DNA of 64,000 nucleotides, taken from NCBI GenBank assembly GCA_029262835.1, contig JAJCYQ010000099.1, positions 21,256 through 85,255 of the forward strand, given 5' to 3'. Origin of the DNA: Bacteroidota bacterium. GTDB taxonomy: Bacteria > Bacteroidota > Rhodothermia > Rhodothermales > UBA10348. Shown piece after piece: positions 41,008 to 49,674 of the stretch. The notes beneath the pieces were generated by a model. It was not told the origin of the DNA and ran no database searches. It saw only the letters and a program-made list of their open reading frames with translations. Numbering within the stretch: the first letter of the stretch is position 1; the number at the start of each line of letters is the position of its first letter. The position numbers and the translations under genes are program-made.

Positions 41008-42276
41008 TCAGCGTGCACTGGCCGCCTCGCGGTAGATTTCGAGGAGGCGCGCCGCCACGACGTCGTCGCTGAAACGCGCCCGGCAGCCGGCGCGCAGGGC
41101 GTGCGCGTCGTACCGCGCCGCCTCCCGGCGCATGGCCACGAGCGCCGTCGCCATCGCTTCGGCGTCGCCCACCGGCACGAGCACGCCCTCCTCCGGCCGT
41201 AATATCCACTCCGGCCCGCCGCATGCCGTAGCCACGACCGGCCTGCCCAGCGCCAGCGCCTCCACCACCACCATCCCGAACGTCTCGTACCGGCTCGGCA
41301 GCACATACGCCTGGCACGCCGCCATGGCCCGCGCCACCTCCTCGCGCGAGAGCCGCCCCACGAAACGGATTCGCTCGCCCGCCCCGCTCGCCGCCGCCTG
41401 CCGCTCGAGCCGCGCCCGCAGCGGCCCATCGCCCGCAATCGTGAGCACTGGCGCTTCTCCGCCCGGCCCGTCTTCGCCCGGAAACGCCCGCGCAAACGCC
41501 TCCACCAGCACCTCCACCCCTTTGTTTTCCTGTAGATGCGACACACTCAGGAATTCGAACGCGCCCGCGCCCGGCTCTTCTTCCTCAAGCGGATACTCCA
41601 GGAACCGGGCCGATACGCTGTTCGCTATCGGCGCCCAGCCGCCCCCCGTGCGCTCCCCCATGCTTTCCCCCGCGCCTCCAAACAGCGCCTCCAGTCGGGC
41701 GCAGAGCGCTGGGCTCACCGCAAGACGCGCCGCCGCGCCTGCCGCCACGCGCCCGTAGGCGCGCCGATCTGCCGCGCCCAGTCGCCCCAGCGCATACATG
41801 CTGTGATGCTCCGTAATCACGTACGGCACGCCGTAGCGCCGCTTTATGGCACGCGCCAGGTGCCCGGCGCGGTACATGGCCTGCACGTGGAGGACGTCGG
41901 GCATGCCGTGCGCATCCACATATATTTTGAACAAATGCAGGCCTCGTTGCACCAGAATCCACCGGTTCAGCCTCGGAAACATGGGCAGCCACGACATCCC
42001 CTCCGAGCGCACGGTCGGGATGGGCGCTGCGGCCCCGCCTTCGGCCGCCGATCCTGTGCGGCGCCGGCTACCGCGCCACAGGCGCGCCACCCGGCGCCGC
42101 CACGCCGTCAGCTTATACACATGCGCATATACGATGCCCACGCAAACGCCCCGCTCCGCGAGCGCCTCGGCCTGCTCTCGGAACAGCACGCCCTCTACAC
42201 TGCCAGCACCACCCGTGGCGCCCGCATCCCCATCATCCAGCGGATACCAGGAAGGCAGTATGAGCACATGCGGCAT
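41008..42276 (-). CDS. Glycosyltransferase family 4
   Basis: About 422 residues from the ATG at 42276, which overlaps the sulfotransferase stop (TGATG). MPHVLILPSWYPLDDGDAGA starts the GT-B fold, GVLFREQAEALAERG the acceptor side. FLSVSHLQENKGVEVLVEAF (about 213), GDGPLRARLERQA, FVGRLSREEVARAM and LPSRYETFGMVVVEALALGR give the donor site with the E-x7-E pair. It probably extends a glycan made by the UpxY operon. Sequence is rich in Ala and Gly. Confidence 0.88.
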   Translation of the reverse strand: MPHVLILPSWYPLDDGDAGATGGAGSVEGVLFREQAEALAERGVCVGIVYAHVYKLTAWRRRVARLWRGSRRRTGSAAEGGAAAPIPTVRSEGMSWLPMFPRLNRWILVQRGLHLFKIYVDAHGMPDVLHVQAMYRAGHLARAIKRRYGVPYVITEHHSMYALGRLGAADRRAYGRVAAGAAARLAVSPALCARLEALFGGAGESMGERTGGGWAPIANSVSARFLEYPLEEEEPGAGAFEFLSVSHLQENKGVEVLVEAFARAFPGEDGPGGEAPVLTIAGDGPLRARLERQAAASGAGERIRFVGRLSREEVARAMAACQAYVLPSRYETFGMVVVEALALGRPVVATACGGPEWILRPEEGVLVPVGDAEAMATALVAMRREAARYDAHALRAGCRARFSDDVVAARLLEIYREAASAR

Positions 42277-43079
42277 CAAAACGTGTAGCCAAACGCCCGC
42301 ACGTCCTCCCGGTAGATCTCCGCCACGATATCCACCGCCGCCGGATCCTGGTACGCCGCGCGATACGCGGGCTCCGACGTCGCCGCCCGGTCCGCCCCCG
42401 AGCCTGGCTCCGCCGCGCCGTCCGTCCGCCCGGCATCTCCCACATTCTCGCGCGGAAGCTCCGCCAGCAGCCCCAGCCGCGCCGCCACCTCGGCAAAATC
42501 CTGATCAATCTGCTCGAATCGCCCCACAAAATCCACGGCCGGCTCGCCATTCGCGCCAAGCACAAAAAACGACTGCGGCAAAAACATCAAATGGCTGCGG
42601 AAGTGCCCCTCCGCCAAGCCGCGCCGCACAAAATCCGTAAAGGAAGTATAGGACCGCACGTCCGCCGCGATGGTCTCCGGCTGCTCATCCGCCGCGCCGC
42701 CCCCAGCCTGACCATCCACTCGGCCGCCCCCGGGCACCTTCCCCGCGCCTTCCGTCTCGCGCAGCACATGCCGGTAGGCCGACAGCGCCCGGTCCCACGG
42801 ATTTCGCACGAACGCGAACGAGAAGGCCCGCGCGTAATACTCCGGATTGGCCGTCTGGTAGACAAACCACGGCAGATGATCGCGCCCCGATGTGCGCGCC
42901 GCCTGCCCCGGAAGCCTCCCTGTGCGCCCATGCCCGAGCGCGCGGAGCACCGACGTGCCCGCCGTCTTCGGCACGTGGATAAACACGCAGCCGTGCCGCT
43001 TGTGATAGTCACGAAACGGAAAATGCCGCTCCCGCCGCACGTGCACAAGGCGCTCTACGAGGCTGGATGCGGGTTTCAT
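42276..43079 (-). CDS. PAPS-dependent sulfotransferase family protein
   Basis: About 267 residues from the ATG at 43079 (MKPASSLVERLVHVRRERHF). VFIHVPKTAGTSVLRALGHG is the 5'-phosphosulfate-binding loop, and AFSFAFVRNPWDRALSAYRH the 3'-phosphate-binding motif, as in carbohydrate sulfotransferase family 2. The C-terminal half contains a low-complexity Asp/Ala/Gly insert. It would sulfate a carbohydrate in the cytoplasm, using PAPS from the cysD-cysNC products. It lies between UpxY and a GT4 gene. Confidence 0.85.
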   Translation of the reverse strand: MKPASSLVERLVHVRRERHFPFRDYHKRHGCVFIHVPKTAGTSVLRALGHGRTGRLPGQAARTSGRDHLPWFVYQTANPEYYARAFSFAFVRNPWDRALSAYRHVLRETEGAGKVPGGGRVDGQAGGGAADEQPETIAADVRSYTSFTDFVRRGLAEGHFRSHLMFLPQSFFVLGANGEPAVDFVGRFEQIDQDFAEVAARLGLLAELPRENVGDAGRTDGAAEPGSGADRAATSEPAYRAAYQDPAAVDIVAEIYREDVRAFGYTF

Positions 43080-43092
43080 GGCAATGCGCCCG

Positions 43093-43698
43093 TCATACAA
43101 TCACCTCGCGCACCCAGTCCATGGGCAAATTCACCTTCACGGCCTGCCCAATCGAATGGATGCGGATAATCAGGTAGTCCTTGCCGCGCTGATGCAGCAC
43201 CTGCCCGCGCAGCCCCTTCATCACGCCATATTCCACCTCCACCTCGGCACCAATCCCGGGCGGCGGAAGCTCCACAAGACCAACCACGCCATCAATTTCG
43301 ACCTGGTCGGCATCGCCCGCCGCCCCGTCGCCGGATGCGCCGGCACCGGCTCCCCCAGCACCGCGCCGGCCCCGCATCTGGATGGTCTCGGTCGTCTGTG
43401 TTTTCTGCAGGAGAAGAAGCGAATCCACCTCGCGCTGCGGCATCTCCACGAGCTCGCGCCCAATGCGGACGCTGCCCACGATCCCCGGATCCTCCAGGGT
43501 ATCGAGCCTGCCGCGCTCGTCCACATTGGCAAAAATGTACCCGGAAAAAAGCGGCTCGATCACCTTCTTTTTTCGGTCCGACCATTGGCGGATGACCCGC
43601 CGCTTGGGCAGAAATATATGGATTCCGGCCGCCCTCAGCCGCTCTTCACACTGCTTCTCGGCTCTCGACTTTGTATAAAAAACGCGCCAACATTCCAT
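43093..43698 (-). CDS. UpxY-type transcription antiterminator (NusG-like)
   Basis: A 201-residue protein. The NGN domain (MECWRVFYTKSRAEKQCEER, then IHIFLPKRRVIRQWSDRKKK and VIEPLFSGYIFANVDERGRL) is followed, after an unusual Gly/Ala/Asp-rich insert of about 25 residues (about 108-132), by a KOW domain (VEYGVMKGLRGQVLHQRGKD). UpxY proteins let RNA polymerase read through capsule operons they precede. Here only two further genes follow. A TATATTTG -7-like box and small hairpins lie upstream. Confidence 0.88.
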   Translation of the reverse strand: MECWRVFYTKSRAEKQCEERLRAAGIHIFLPKRRVIRQWSDRKKKVIEPLFSGYIFANVDERGRLDTLEDPGIVGSVRIGRELVEMPQREVDSLLLLQKTQTTETIQMRGRRGAGGAGAGASGDGAAGDADQVEIDGVVGLVELPPPGIGAEVEVEYGVMKGLRGQVLHQRGKDYLIIRIHSIGQAVKVNLPMDWVREVIV

Positions 43699-43749
43699 AC
43701 TCTCTCAGGGGTGGGTTCAGTTTGCGAATGAAACTGCAGGGTGAACCTG

Positions 43750-43757
43750 CAAATATA
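43750..43757 (-). promoter_or_regulatory. Bacteroidota-type -7 box of the UpxY operon
   Basis: TATATTTG, read on the minus strand, matches the TAnnTTTG -7 consensus and lies about 50 bp before the UpxY ATG. No TTTG -33 element stands at the usual distance. The leader between it and the gene has inverted repeats TGCAGG/CCTGCA and CAGTTT/AAACTG, which might affect antitermination. Confidence 0.45.
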
Positions 43758-43788
43758 CAGCGATGCGTATTCAGTCGCACCCCGCCGG

Positions 43789-44355
43789 TCATCTCAGTCG
43801 GCAGTAGGTTCTTTTCGGTCGGGACTTACCCGGGGCCACATCGTCCCACGGGTGCCGAGCGTACTTCGACCGCCGCACACCCCGCTTCCTGGCTTCAATC
43901 GCCGCCGACTTCGCCGCACCTTCCAGTTCGCGGGCCCGCGCCCGGATTCCTCCGCGCAGCATGTGCACGATCGCTCTTTCATACTCTGGATGCAGTGGTC
44001 CGCGCGCATCCCACGCCAGGTTCCATTCTGAAAACCTCCGGAGATCCGACCCCGCGGCTCTTGTTGCCGCGTCCAGCACCTCCCGCGCCGCATCGGAAAG
44101 TTCATAAGTCGACGTGCGACCCGCGCCGTTGCGTTTCACAATGCCGAGATCCATCAGCTCCGACACCCAGCGCTGAAACGTACGTCTCGGAACGAACGCC
44201 AAACCGCCGTCGCTCCCTTTGCACCATCCCTTATCGTCACATACCCACCACCTTATACTCCGCAGAGAACCCGGAATGCGAAAAGACATGAACAAGCGGA
44301 CCATCCAATAGAGGCGATATTTTCGTTGTATTCCCCGCATGCCCACCTGACACAT
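43789..44355 (-). CDS. Winged-helix-like protein of unknown function
   Basis: A 188-residue basic protein. The segment FVPRRTFQRWVSELMDLGIV with KRNGAGRTSTYELSDAAREV (about 54-93) looks like a winged helix. The C-terminal about 60 residues are Arg/Ala-rich and helical, ending in a basic tail. An alternative start at an internal Met (MSFRIPGSLRSI) is possible. I do not recognise a family. It may be a DNA-binding regulator of the UpxY operon, which starts about 90 bp downstream. Left of element A. Confidence 0.5.
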   Translation of the reverse strand: MCQVGMRGIQRKYRLYWMVRLFMSFRIPGSLRSIRWWVCDDKGWCKGSDGGLAFVPRRTFQRWVSELMDLGIVKRNGAGRTSTYELSDAAREVLDAATRAAGSDLRRFSEWNLAWDARGPLHPEYERAIVHMLRGGIRARARELEGAAKSAAIEARKRGVRRSKYARHPWDDVAPGKSRPKRTYCRLR

Positions 44356-44480
44356 CCTGTTGCCCCGCGTAACCTCGGCGCTCGCTCCGGCATGCGCTCA
44401 GCTTCGGCACAAGCCCACCACCGTGCACGCAGCGATCTCCGCTCACCAGTCTCCGCTCACCGGTCTCCATATGCCCCGAG

Positions 44481-45070
44481 TGGCACGATTCAGCCCGAAT
44501 TCCTTCCATAAACAGCCCATACGCCGCGTGAGGACCGTTTTACCACCCGAAAGCGACCCTGAACCGCTGATTTTGCGGCGCGTTGCCACCTGTTTTTGGC
44601 GCGCATGCCCCGACATCTGGCGCGCACCCACCTCTCCGTGACATGCATTCAACCACCGATGGCGCGGGTCGACGCGTTTTTGGCGATGAGCCTCACTCCA
44701 GGAGAGCAGCCGTCGTTCTGCTCAAACCATCCAACAGCACGCACCTACCGTCAGACGAGGGCCCGCTTCCAGCCCACAAGAGCCCGCAGCTCGAGCTCTT
44801 GACCAGTTCGAGCTGCAGGCGTGTGAGATGACGTCAGCCGTATCAGCACGCGTAGGCCGTTAAACACGTAATTTGTCGAAAATATGGTGCCATCACCCTG
44901 AGCTACACTGCCAGACTCGACACGGTGGGCGCCATCAGCACGCGGCGGCTCGCCATTCCTCATGCTGAACGCGCCATTTGCAGCCTCTATCCCGCCATGT
45001 TTCCCGGGCATAATCTGCCGAAATAGCCCATTTTTGTACGAATAAGCTGGTTTCTCATCTAATCGCACCA
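44481..45070. repeat. Element A: inverted pair of TGGCGC arrays, 14 sites, no gene
   Basis: Left arm (+): TGGCAC at 44481, then CGGCGC at 44576 and sites at 44597, 44618, 44639 (degenerate), 44660 and 44681. Right arm (-): sites at 45070, then 44997, 44976, 44955, 44934, 44913 and 44892. Array period is 21 bp; outer spacing 95 (left) and 73 (right). A central near-perfect hairpin (arms 44783-44794 and 44808-44819) lies between. Ends read TGGCACGATT and TGGTGCGATT. The whole stretch 44356-45840 has no supported gene. Confidence 0.88.
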
Positions 45071-45191
45071 GTCTTCATTCGTCGAGACCCTTTCTTTCTG
45101 CCCCAACCAAGCCCCATCGACGCCCCAGCCCTAACAGCCCGCTCCCGCCCCAGGTCCCCGCCACCGAGCGTTGTGTACCACGAGGCTGGAC

Positions 45192-45762
45192 TGGCGCGGC
45201 GTAGCCCGAGCTCCTTCCATAAACAGCCCATATGCCGCATATAGGCCGTTTTTGTACCAGAACCGGGCACTGGGCCGCTAATTCCGTGGCGCGTTGCTAT
45301 ATCTTTTTGGCGCGCATGCCCCGAGATCTGGTGCGCACCCACTCCTTCCTGGCGCATATTTACCCGCCAGTGGCGCAAATCAACACGCACCTGGCGCTCT
45401 ACATCACGCCGATTCCAATATTTTCGCGTCGCTTGGACCATTACAGAGACCAAGGCAGCCTGGAGGACAAGCCAGCCTGCAGCTCGAGCTGGTTAAGGGC
45501 TCGAGCTGCAGGCGCGCGAGATGACGTCAGCAGTGTCAGCAAGCGTATGCCGCTGAGCGCATGGATCGTCAATACAAGGTGCCATTACCCCGAGCTACGC
45601 CGCCAAACACGACATGGTGGGCGCCATGAGCACCCGGCAGCGCGCCAACCCTCCTGCTGAACGCGCCATTTACAGCCCCAATCCCGCCACGTTTTCTGGG
45701 CACAACCTGCCATAATAGCCCATTTATGCACGTATAAGCCGGTTTCTTATCTAATCGCGCCA
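45192..45762. repeat. Element B: second inverted pair of TGGCGC arrays, 14 sites
   Basis: Left arm (+): 45192, 45287, 45308, 45329, 45350, 45371, 45392. Right arm (-): 45762, 45689, 45668, 45647, 45626, 45605, 45584. Spacings equal those of element A (95, 73 and 21 bp). A perfect 14-bp stem (45476-45489 with 45499-45512, 9-nt loop) lies in the middle. Homology to element A extends at least 40 bp beyond the right arm (GTCTTCATTCGTCGAGACCC), so A and B are diverged tandem copies. Confidence 0.9.
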
Positions 45763-45840
45763 GTCTTCATTCGTCGAGACCCTTTCTATCTGCCCCAACC
45801 AAGCCTCAACCCTACAGCCCGCTCCAGCCCCAACCCCACG

Positions 45841-46533
45841 CTACCACCCCTCCGGCTTTCTAATCTCCACCGGACCCTCCGATTCGGCGCCACCCAAAAC
45901 CACATCCGGAAGCTGTGCTGCGCGCAGGTGTTTGTGGCGGATTGGGCGCACGAAGCGGGCGTGCCGCTCGAGATCATCGGCCGCGTGGAGGTGCGGGCAG
46001 AGCACGCCGACCTCCAGATCAAGTTCGTGCCGCACAATCGAGAGCGGCTCGGCCAGGTCCGAGTCATTCGACACCAGGACCGCTGCATCGAACCGCCCGA
46101 GGTGCGCATCGTGCACCATGTGCACCGCCAGATTCACATCGGTCAGCTTTTCCTCTGTCTTCAGGACCTCGGCGGTGGTCGGGCCGCCCGGCTCGGGCTC
46201 GGCGAGCGGCAACCGCGTCGTATGCGTACGAAAGCGTCCGTACTGTATGACCAGCGGCGCCCGCGCCTCCTGAGACCGCGCCCCCTGAGACCGCGCCCCC
46301 TCCGACCGCGCCTCCAGCGCCCGCAAGTACGTCCGCTGCCGCTCCACCTTGTATTCCTGGCCCGGACGCGGATCCAGAATGGCGGAATAATAGCGGATGC
46401 ACCGCACGTCATATTCCGGCAACATCTGCTCGGCGAGCAGCGCCACATCGAGCCATTTGAAGGGCGTTTTGCTCAGCGCGCCGTAGAACAGGTTCCAGGC
46501 ATCGACATACACAAAGGCGCGAGGTTGTCGCAT
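45841..46533 (-). CDS. NYN-domain protein (PIN-like RNase fold)
   Basis: A 230-residue protein. FVYVDAWNLFYGALSKTPFK opens the NYN domain with its first Asp, and FDAAVLVSNDSDLAEPLSIV supplies the next acidic pair (about 150-170). Family members are predicted metal-dependent ribonucleases; LabA-like proteins are related. A short repeat A-R-S-E-G-A-R-S-Q-G-A-R-S-Q-E-A-R (about 75-92), from a near 15-bp DNA repeat, lies in a loop. It is downstream of metG on the same strand, 45 bp away. Element B lies beyond its stop. Confidence 0.85.
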   Translation of the reverse strand: MRQPRAFVYVDAWNLFYGALSKTPFKWLDVALLAEQMLPEYDVRCIRYYSAILDPRPGQEYKVERQRTYLRALEARSEGARSQGARSQEARAPLVIQYGRFRTHTTRLPLAEPEPGGPTTAEVLKTEEKLTDVNLAVHMVHDAHLGRFDAAVLVSNDSDLAEPLSIVRHELDLEVGVLCPHLHAADDLERHARFVRPIRHKHLRAAQLPDVVLGGAESEGPVEIRKPEGW

Positions 46534-46578
46534 AATGTCGTATAAAGTCGTAGAAAGTCGGAAACCCGGACGGCAGAT

Positions 46579-48774
46579 TTACCGAATGATCGCTCCGTTT
46601 TCGCCGGTCGATGTAAGCGGGTGCAGACTGCCGTCGCGGTCTTCGGCCATGAGCACCATGCCCTGCGATTCGAGGCCCATCATCTGTCGCGGCGCGAGGT
46701 TGGCCACCACCGCCACGCGGCGGCCCACCATTTCCTCGGGCGTGTAGTGCTTGCGCACGCCCGCCAGGATTTGCCGCTTCTCGAAGCCGAGATCGATCAC
46801 CATGCGGAGCAGCTTGTTGGATTTCGGGACGGGCTCGGCCTCGAGGACCGTTCCCATGCGGAAATCCAGCTTCATGAAGTCATCGAACGAGGCCTCGTCC
46901 GCGACCGGTGGGTGTGGGGCGTCAGGGGCGCCAGTAGCGTCGGAACCCGCGCTGGCCGCGTCCTCGCCGCCCGCCGAGCCCGCGCCGGCTGCATGCAATT
47001 TTTCAGTCTGTGCTTGAATCACGTCGTCGTCTATCTTGGTGAACAGGATCTCAGGCTCGCCAAGGGGCGCGCCCGTTTCGAGAAGCGGGGCCGCCGCATC
47101 GCCCCAGAAAATTTGGGGAGATGCGCCGCTCTCCGCTGGAGTAGCCGCCGAGCTGGCAAACGCGCCCATCCGCGGCGTGCTCGGCGCAATACCACCGAGC
47201 TGGAGCATGTTGCGAAGCCGGGCCGCCGTGAACGGCAGCACCGGATCCATGAGGACCGCGAGGGCGCCGCAGATCTGGAGCGATACGTGGATGGTGTTGG
47301 CACACGCTTCCATATCGGTGCGGCGCGTGTGCCAGGGCTCCGTATCGTTGAAATACTTGTTGCCGAGGCGGGCGAGGGCCATGGTCTGAAAGACGGCCTC
47401 GCGCATCTTATACGTATTATATGCCGTGCCAATCCGCTCCGGGAAGTCGGCAATGGCGGCGAGCGTGGCGCGGTCCATGTCCGATGCGTTCTCGAGCGGC
47501 GGCACGCGGCCCTCGAAGTAGCGCGTAGCGAACGTCATGGTGCGGTTCACGAAGTTGCCGAGCACATCGGCGAGCTCCGAGTTGACGCGCGTCTGGAACT
47601 CGGCCCAGTTGAAATCCGCATCTTTCGTTTCCGGGAGCGTCGTCGCGAGCGCGTAGCGGAGCAGATCCGGCTCGAAATCTTCCAGGTACTCGTGCAGCCA
47701 CACGGCCCAGCCGCGGGAGGTCGAGAGTTTTTCGCCCTCGATGTTCAGAAACTCGTTGGCGGGCACGTTGTCCGGTAGCACGAAGTCGCCGTGCGCCATG
47801 AGCATGGCCGGAAACATGAGGCAGTGAAAGACGATGTTGTCCTTGCCAATGAAATGCACGAGCCGCGTCGTGTCCTGTTGCCAGTAATCGCGCCAGGCAT
47901 CGGGCGTTCCACGCCCCGCGGCCCACTCGCGGGTGGCCGAAATGTAGCCGATCGGCGCATCGAACCAGACATAGATGACCTTGCCTTCGGCGTCGAGCCC
48001 CATGTCGCGGGCCACGTCCTCGGGGACGGGGACGCCCCACGGCACGTCGCGCGTAATGGCGCGCTCGCGCAGGCCATCGCTCAGCCACGAGCGGATTTGC
48101 CCGAGGACGTTCGGCTTCCACTCGGGGTGCGTATCGATCCATGCACTGAGCCGGTCCTGGAAATCGGCGAGCGGAAGGTAGAAATGGGCGGTTTCGCGCA
48201 GCTCGGGCGTGGCATCGCTGAGCGTGGAGCGGGGATTTACAAGCTCAAGCGGGCTGAGCGCCGTGCCGCACTTCTCGCACTGATCGCCGTACGCGTTTTC
48301 ATTGCCGCACTTCGGGCAGGTCCCGACAACAAACCGGTCGGCCAGGAAAATCCCCGCCTCCGGATCGAAAAGCTGCTTCTCGGTTTTTGTCGTGAACACG
48401 CCCTGGCGCGCCAGCGTGCGGAAAAAATCCTGGCTCGTTTCGCGGTGCGTTTCGCTCGTCGTGCGCCCGTAGTGGTCGAAACTCATGCCGAACGCCTTGA
48501 AGGCGTTCTCGATCTGCGGGTGGATACGATCGACCAGCTCCTGCGGCGAAATCCCTTCCTTGCGCGCGCGGACCATGATGGCGACGCCCATTTCGTCGCT
48601 GCCGCAGATGAAGGCCACGTCATTGCCCCTCAGGCGCTGATAGCGGCAAAACAGGTCACTTGGCAGATATGCTCCCGCCAAATGGCCTAAATGCAGCGGC
48701 CCATTGGCGTACGGGAGGGCGGCGGTGACGAGTATGCGTTCGCCGGTCGGGCCGGCGGGTGATGGGTCGGGCAT
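46579..48774 (-). CDS. metG: Methionyl-tRNA synthetase with C-terminal tRNA-binding domain
   Basis: About 731 residues from the ATG at 48774 (MPDPSPAGPTGERILVTAAL). ALPYANGPLHLGHLAGAYLP holds the HIGH-type motif, EGEKLSTSRGW the KMSKS loop, and CPKCGNENAYGDQCEKCG the zinc knuckle. The anticodon-binding domain is followed by a low-complexity Ala/Gly/Asp linker (about 590-630) and a Trbp111-like domain (FMKLDFRMGTVLEAEPVPKS). It charges tRNA-Met. Class length fits the dimeric MetG type. Confidence 0.97.
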   Translation of the reverse strand: MPDPSPAGPTGERILVTAALPYANGPLHLGHLAGAYLPSDLFCRYQRLRGNDVAFICGSDEMGVAIMVRARKEGISPQELVDRIHPQIENAFKAFGMSFDHYGRTTSETHRETSQDFFRTLARQGVFTTKTEKQLFDPEAGIFLADRFVVGTCPKCGNENAYGDQCEKCGTALSPLELVNPRSTLSDATPELRETAHFYLPLADFQDRLSAWIDTHPEWKPNVLGQIRSWLSDGLRERAITRDVPWGVPVPEDVARDMGLDAEGKVIYVWFDAPIGYISATREWAAGRGTPDAWRDYWQQDTTRLVHFIGKDNIVFHCLMFPAMLMAHGDFVLPDNVPANEFLNIEGEKLSTSRGWAVWLHEYLEDFEPDLLRYALATTLPETKDADFNWAEFQTRVNSELADVLGNFVNRTMTFATRYFEGRVPPLENASDMDRATLAAIADFPERIGTAYNTYKMREAVFQTMALARLGNKYFNDTEPWHTRRTDMEACANTIHVSLQICGALAVLMDPVLPFTAARLRNMLQLGGIAPSTPRMGAFASSAATPAESGASPQIFWGDAAAPLLETGAPLGEPEILFTKIDDDVIQAQTEKLHAAGAGSAGGEDAASAGSDATGAPDAPHPPVADEASFDDFMKLDFRMGTVLEAEPVPKSNKLLRMVIDLGFEKRQILAGVRKHYTPEEMVGRRVAVVANLAPRQMMGLESQGMVLMAEDRDGSLHPLTSTGENGAIIR

Positions 48775-48987
48775 GGGCGCGAGTGCGGAGTTTGGGACGG
48801 CAAATTTCCAGATCCACACAATAAACGACAAACGGGCGACTCGCGGCGCGGCCACCGCGTGGAATCCGGATCAATTCGGGGCGGCGCCGGCCGTATGGCG
48901 CCTGTGGCATGGCGCCGGCCGCTACTCGCCATACGAAATCGCCGAGGCAATCCGTTCTGTGAGCACACTCACCAATCAACGTACAGT

Positions 48988-49647
48988 ATGCCGCAACGCA
49001 TAGACAACGTGGTTTTTGACCCGAGAGCCCATCTGATTTCAGGCCCCACGCGCCGCGTTCACCTCGAACACCGCCTTGTGAACCTGCTCAGCGTGCTGGT
49101 GGCACAGCCCGGACGCGCCGTGCATCGACACGCCCTGATAGCAGATGTCTGGGCAGATGTGGTCGTCTCCGACGATTCCTTGACAAAAGCCGTCAGTGAA
49201 CTTCGAAAAGCACTTCGCACGGCAGGGTATGCCGGGGGTGGTATTGTCACCATTCCCAAGCAGGGATATCTTCTGGATGCTAACGTGCACGAGGTTCACT
49301 CCCAACCCGAGAATGTCCAACCCGAGCATGTCCAACCCGAGAATGTCCAACTACGGAACGCCCAACCACGGAACGCCCGCCCGCCGCGGTTCACCGTATT
49401 GGCCGCCGGAACCGTCATCGTCGCGCTTCTACTCTCCGGCCACATGCCAACGACTGTAACGAAGACACTGCCGGGCGACGTACCCGAGGGCACGTTGTTA
49501 CGCGTCACGGAATATGAATCGACCTCTGGCGCGCGCATCAAGCTGAAAGGGGTTACCTGCGACGAGCGACCGAGGCTCACCGAAGACGAGCTCCGGCAGG
49601 CCATGGCGAACGACCGCCTCCCGGAGGGCTGTCGTCTGGACTACTAG
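48988..49647 (+). CDS. CadC-like winged-helix membrane regulator
   Basis: A 219-residue protein from the ATG at 48988. The N-terminal winged helix (LEHRLVNLLSVLVAQPGRAV through SDDSLTKAVSELRKALRTAG and VTIPKQGYLL) is the trans-reg-C type of CadC/ToxR. A linker of five-residue repeats (QPENV, QPEHV, QPENV, QLRNA, QPRNA) precedes one membrane helix (FTVLAAGTVIVALLLSG) and a small periplasmic domain. It probably senses an extracytoplasmic signal. Divergent from metG. No target gene is evident. Confidence 0.85.
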   Translation: MPQRIDNVVFDPRAHLISGPTRRVHLEHRLVNLLSVLVAQPGRAVHRHALIADVWADVVVSDDSLTKAVSELRKALRTAGYAGGGIVTIPKQGYLLDANVHEVHSQPENVQPEHVQPENVQLRNAQPRNARPPRFTVLAAGTVIVALLLSGHMPTTVTKTLPGDVPEGTLLRVTEYESTSGARIKLKGVTCDERPRLTEDELRQAMANDRLPEGCRLDY

Positions 49648-49674
49648 AAGCGTTTTGAAAACCCATCGCACAGC

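Noticed and set aside
40896..41546. Long N-terminal extension of the Xre antitoxin
   Set aside because: It is a shadow of the GT4 gene and crosses the operator palindrome.
44237..45660. Open frames inside elements A and B
   Set aside because: They are not conserved between the two copies in frame or sequence and only mirror the repeat pattern.
29673..45762. TGGCGC arrays as CRISPR arrays
   Set aside because: Conserved part is only about 6 bp in a 21-bp period; there are no 24-36 bp repeats, unique spacers or cas genes.
48890..48925. Pair of TGGCGC near metG as another element
   Set aside because: The two sites are 14 bp apart, not 21, and there is no array or core.
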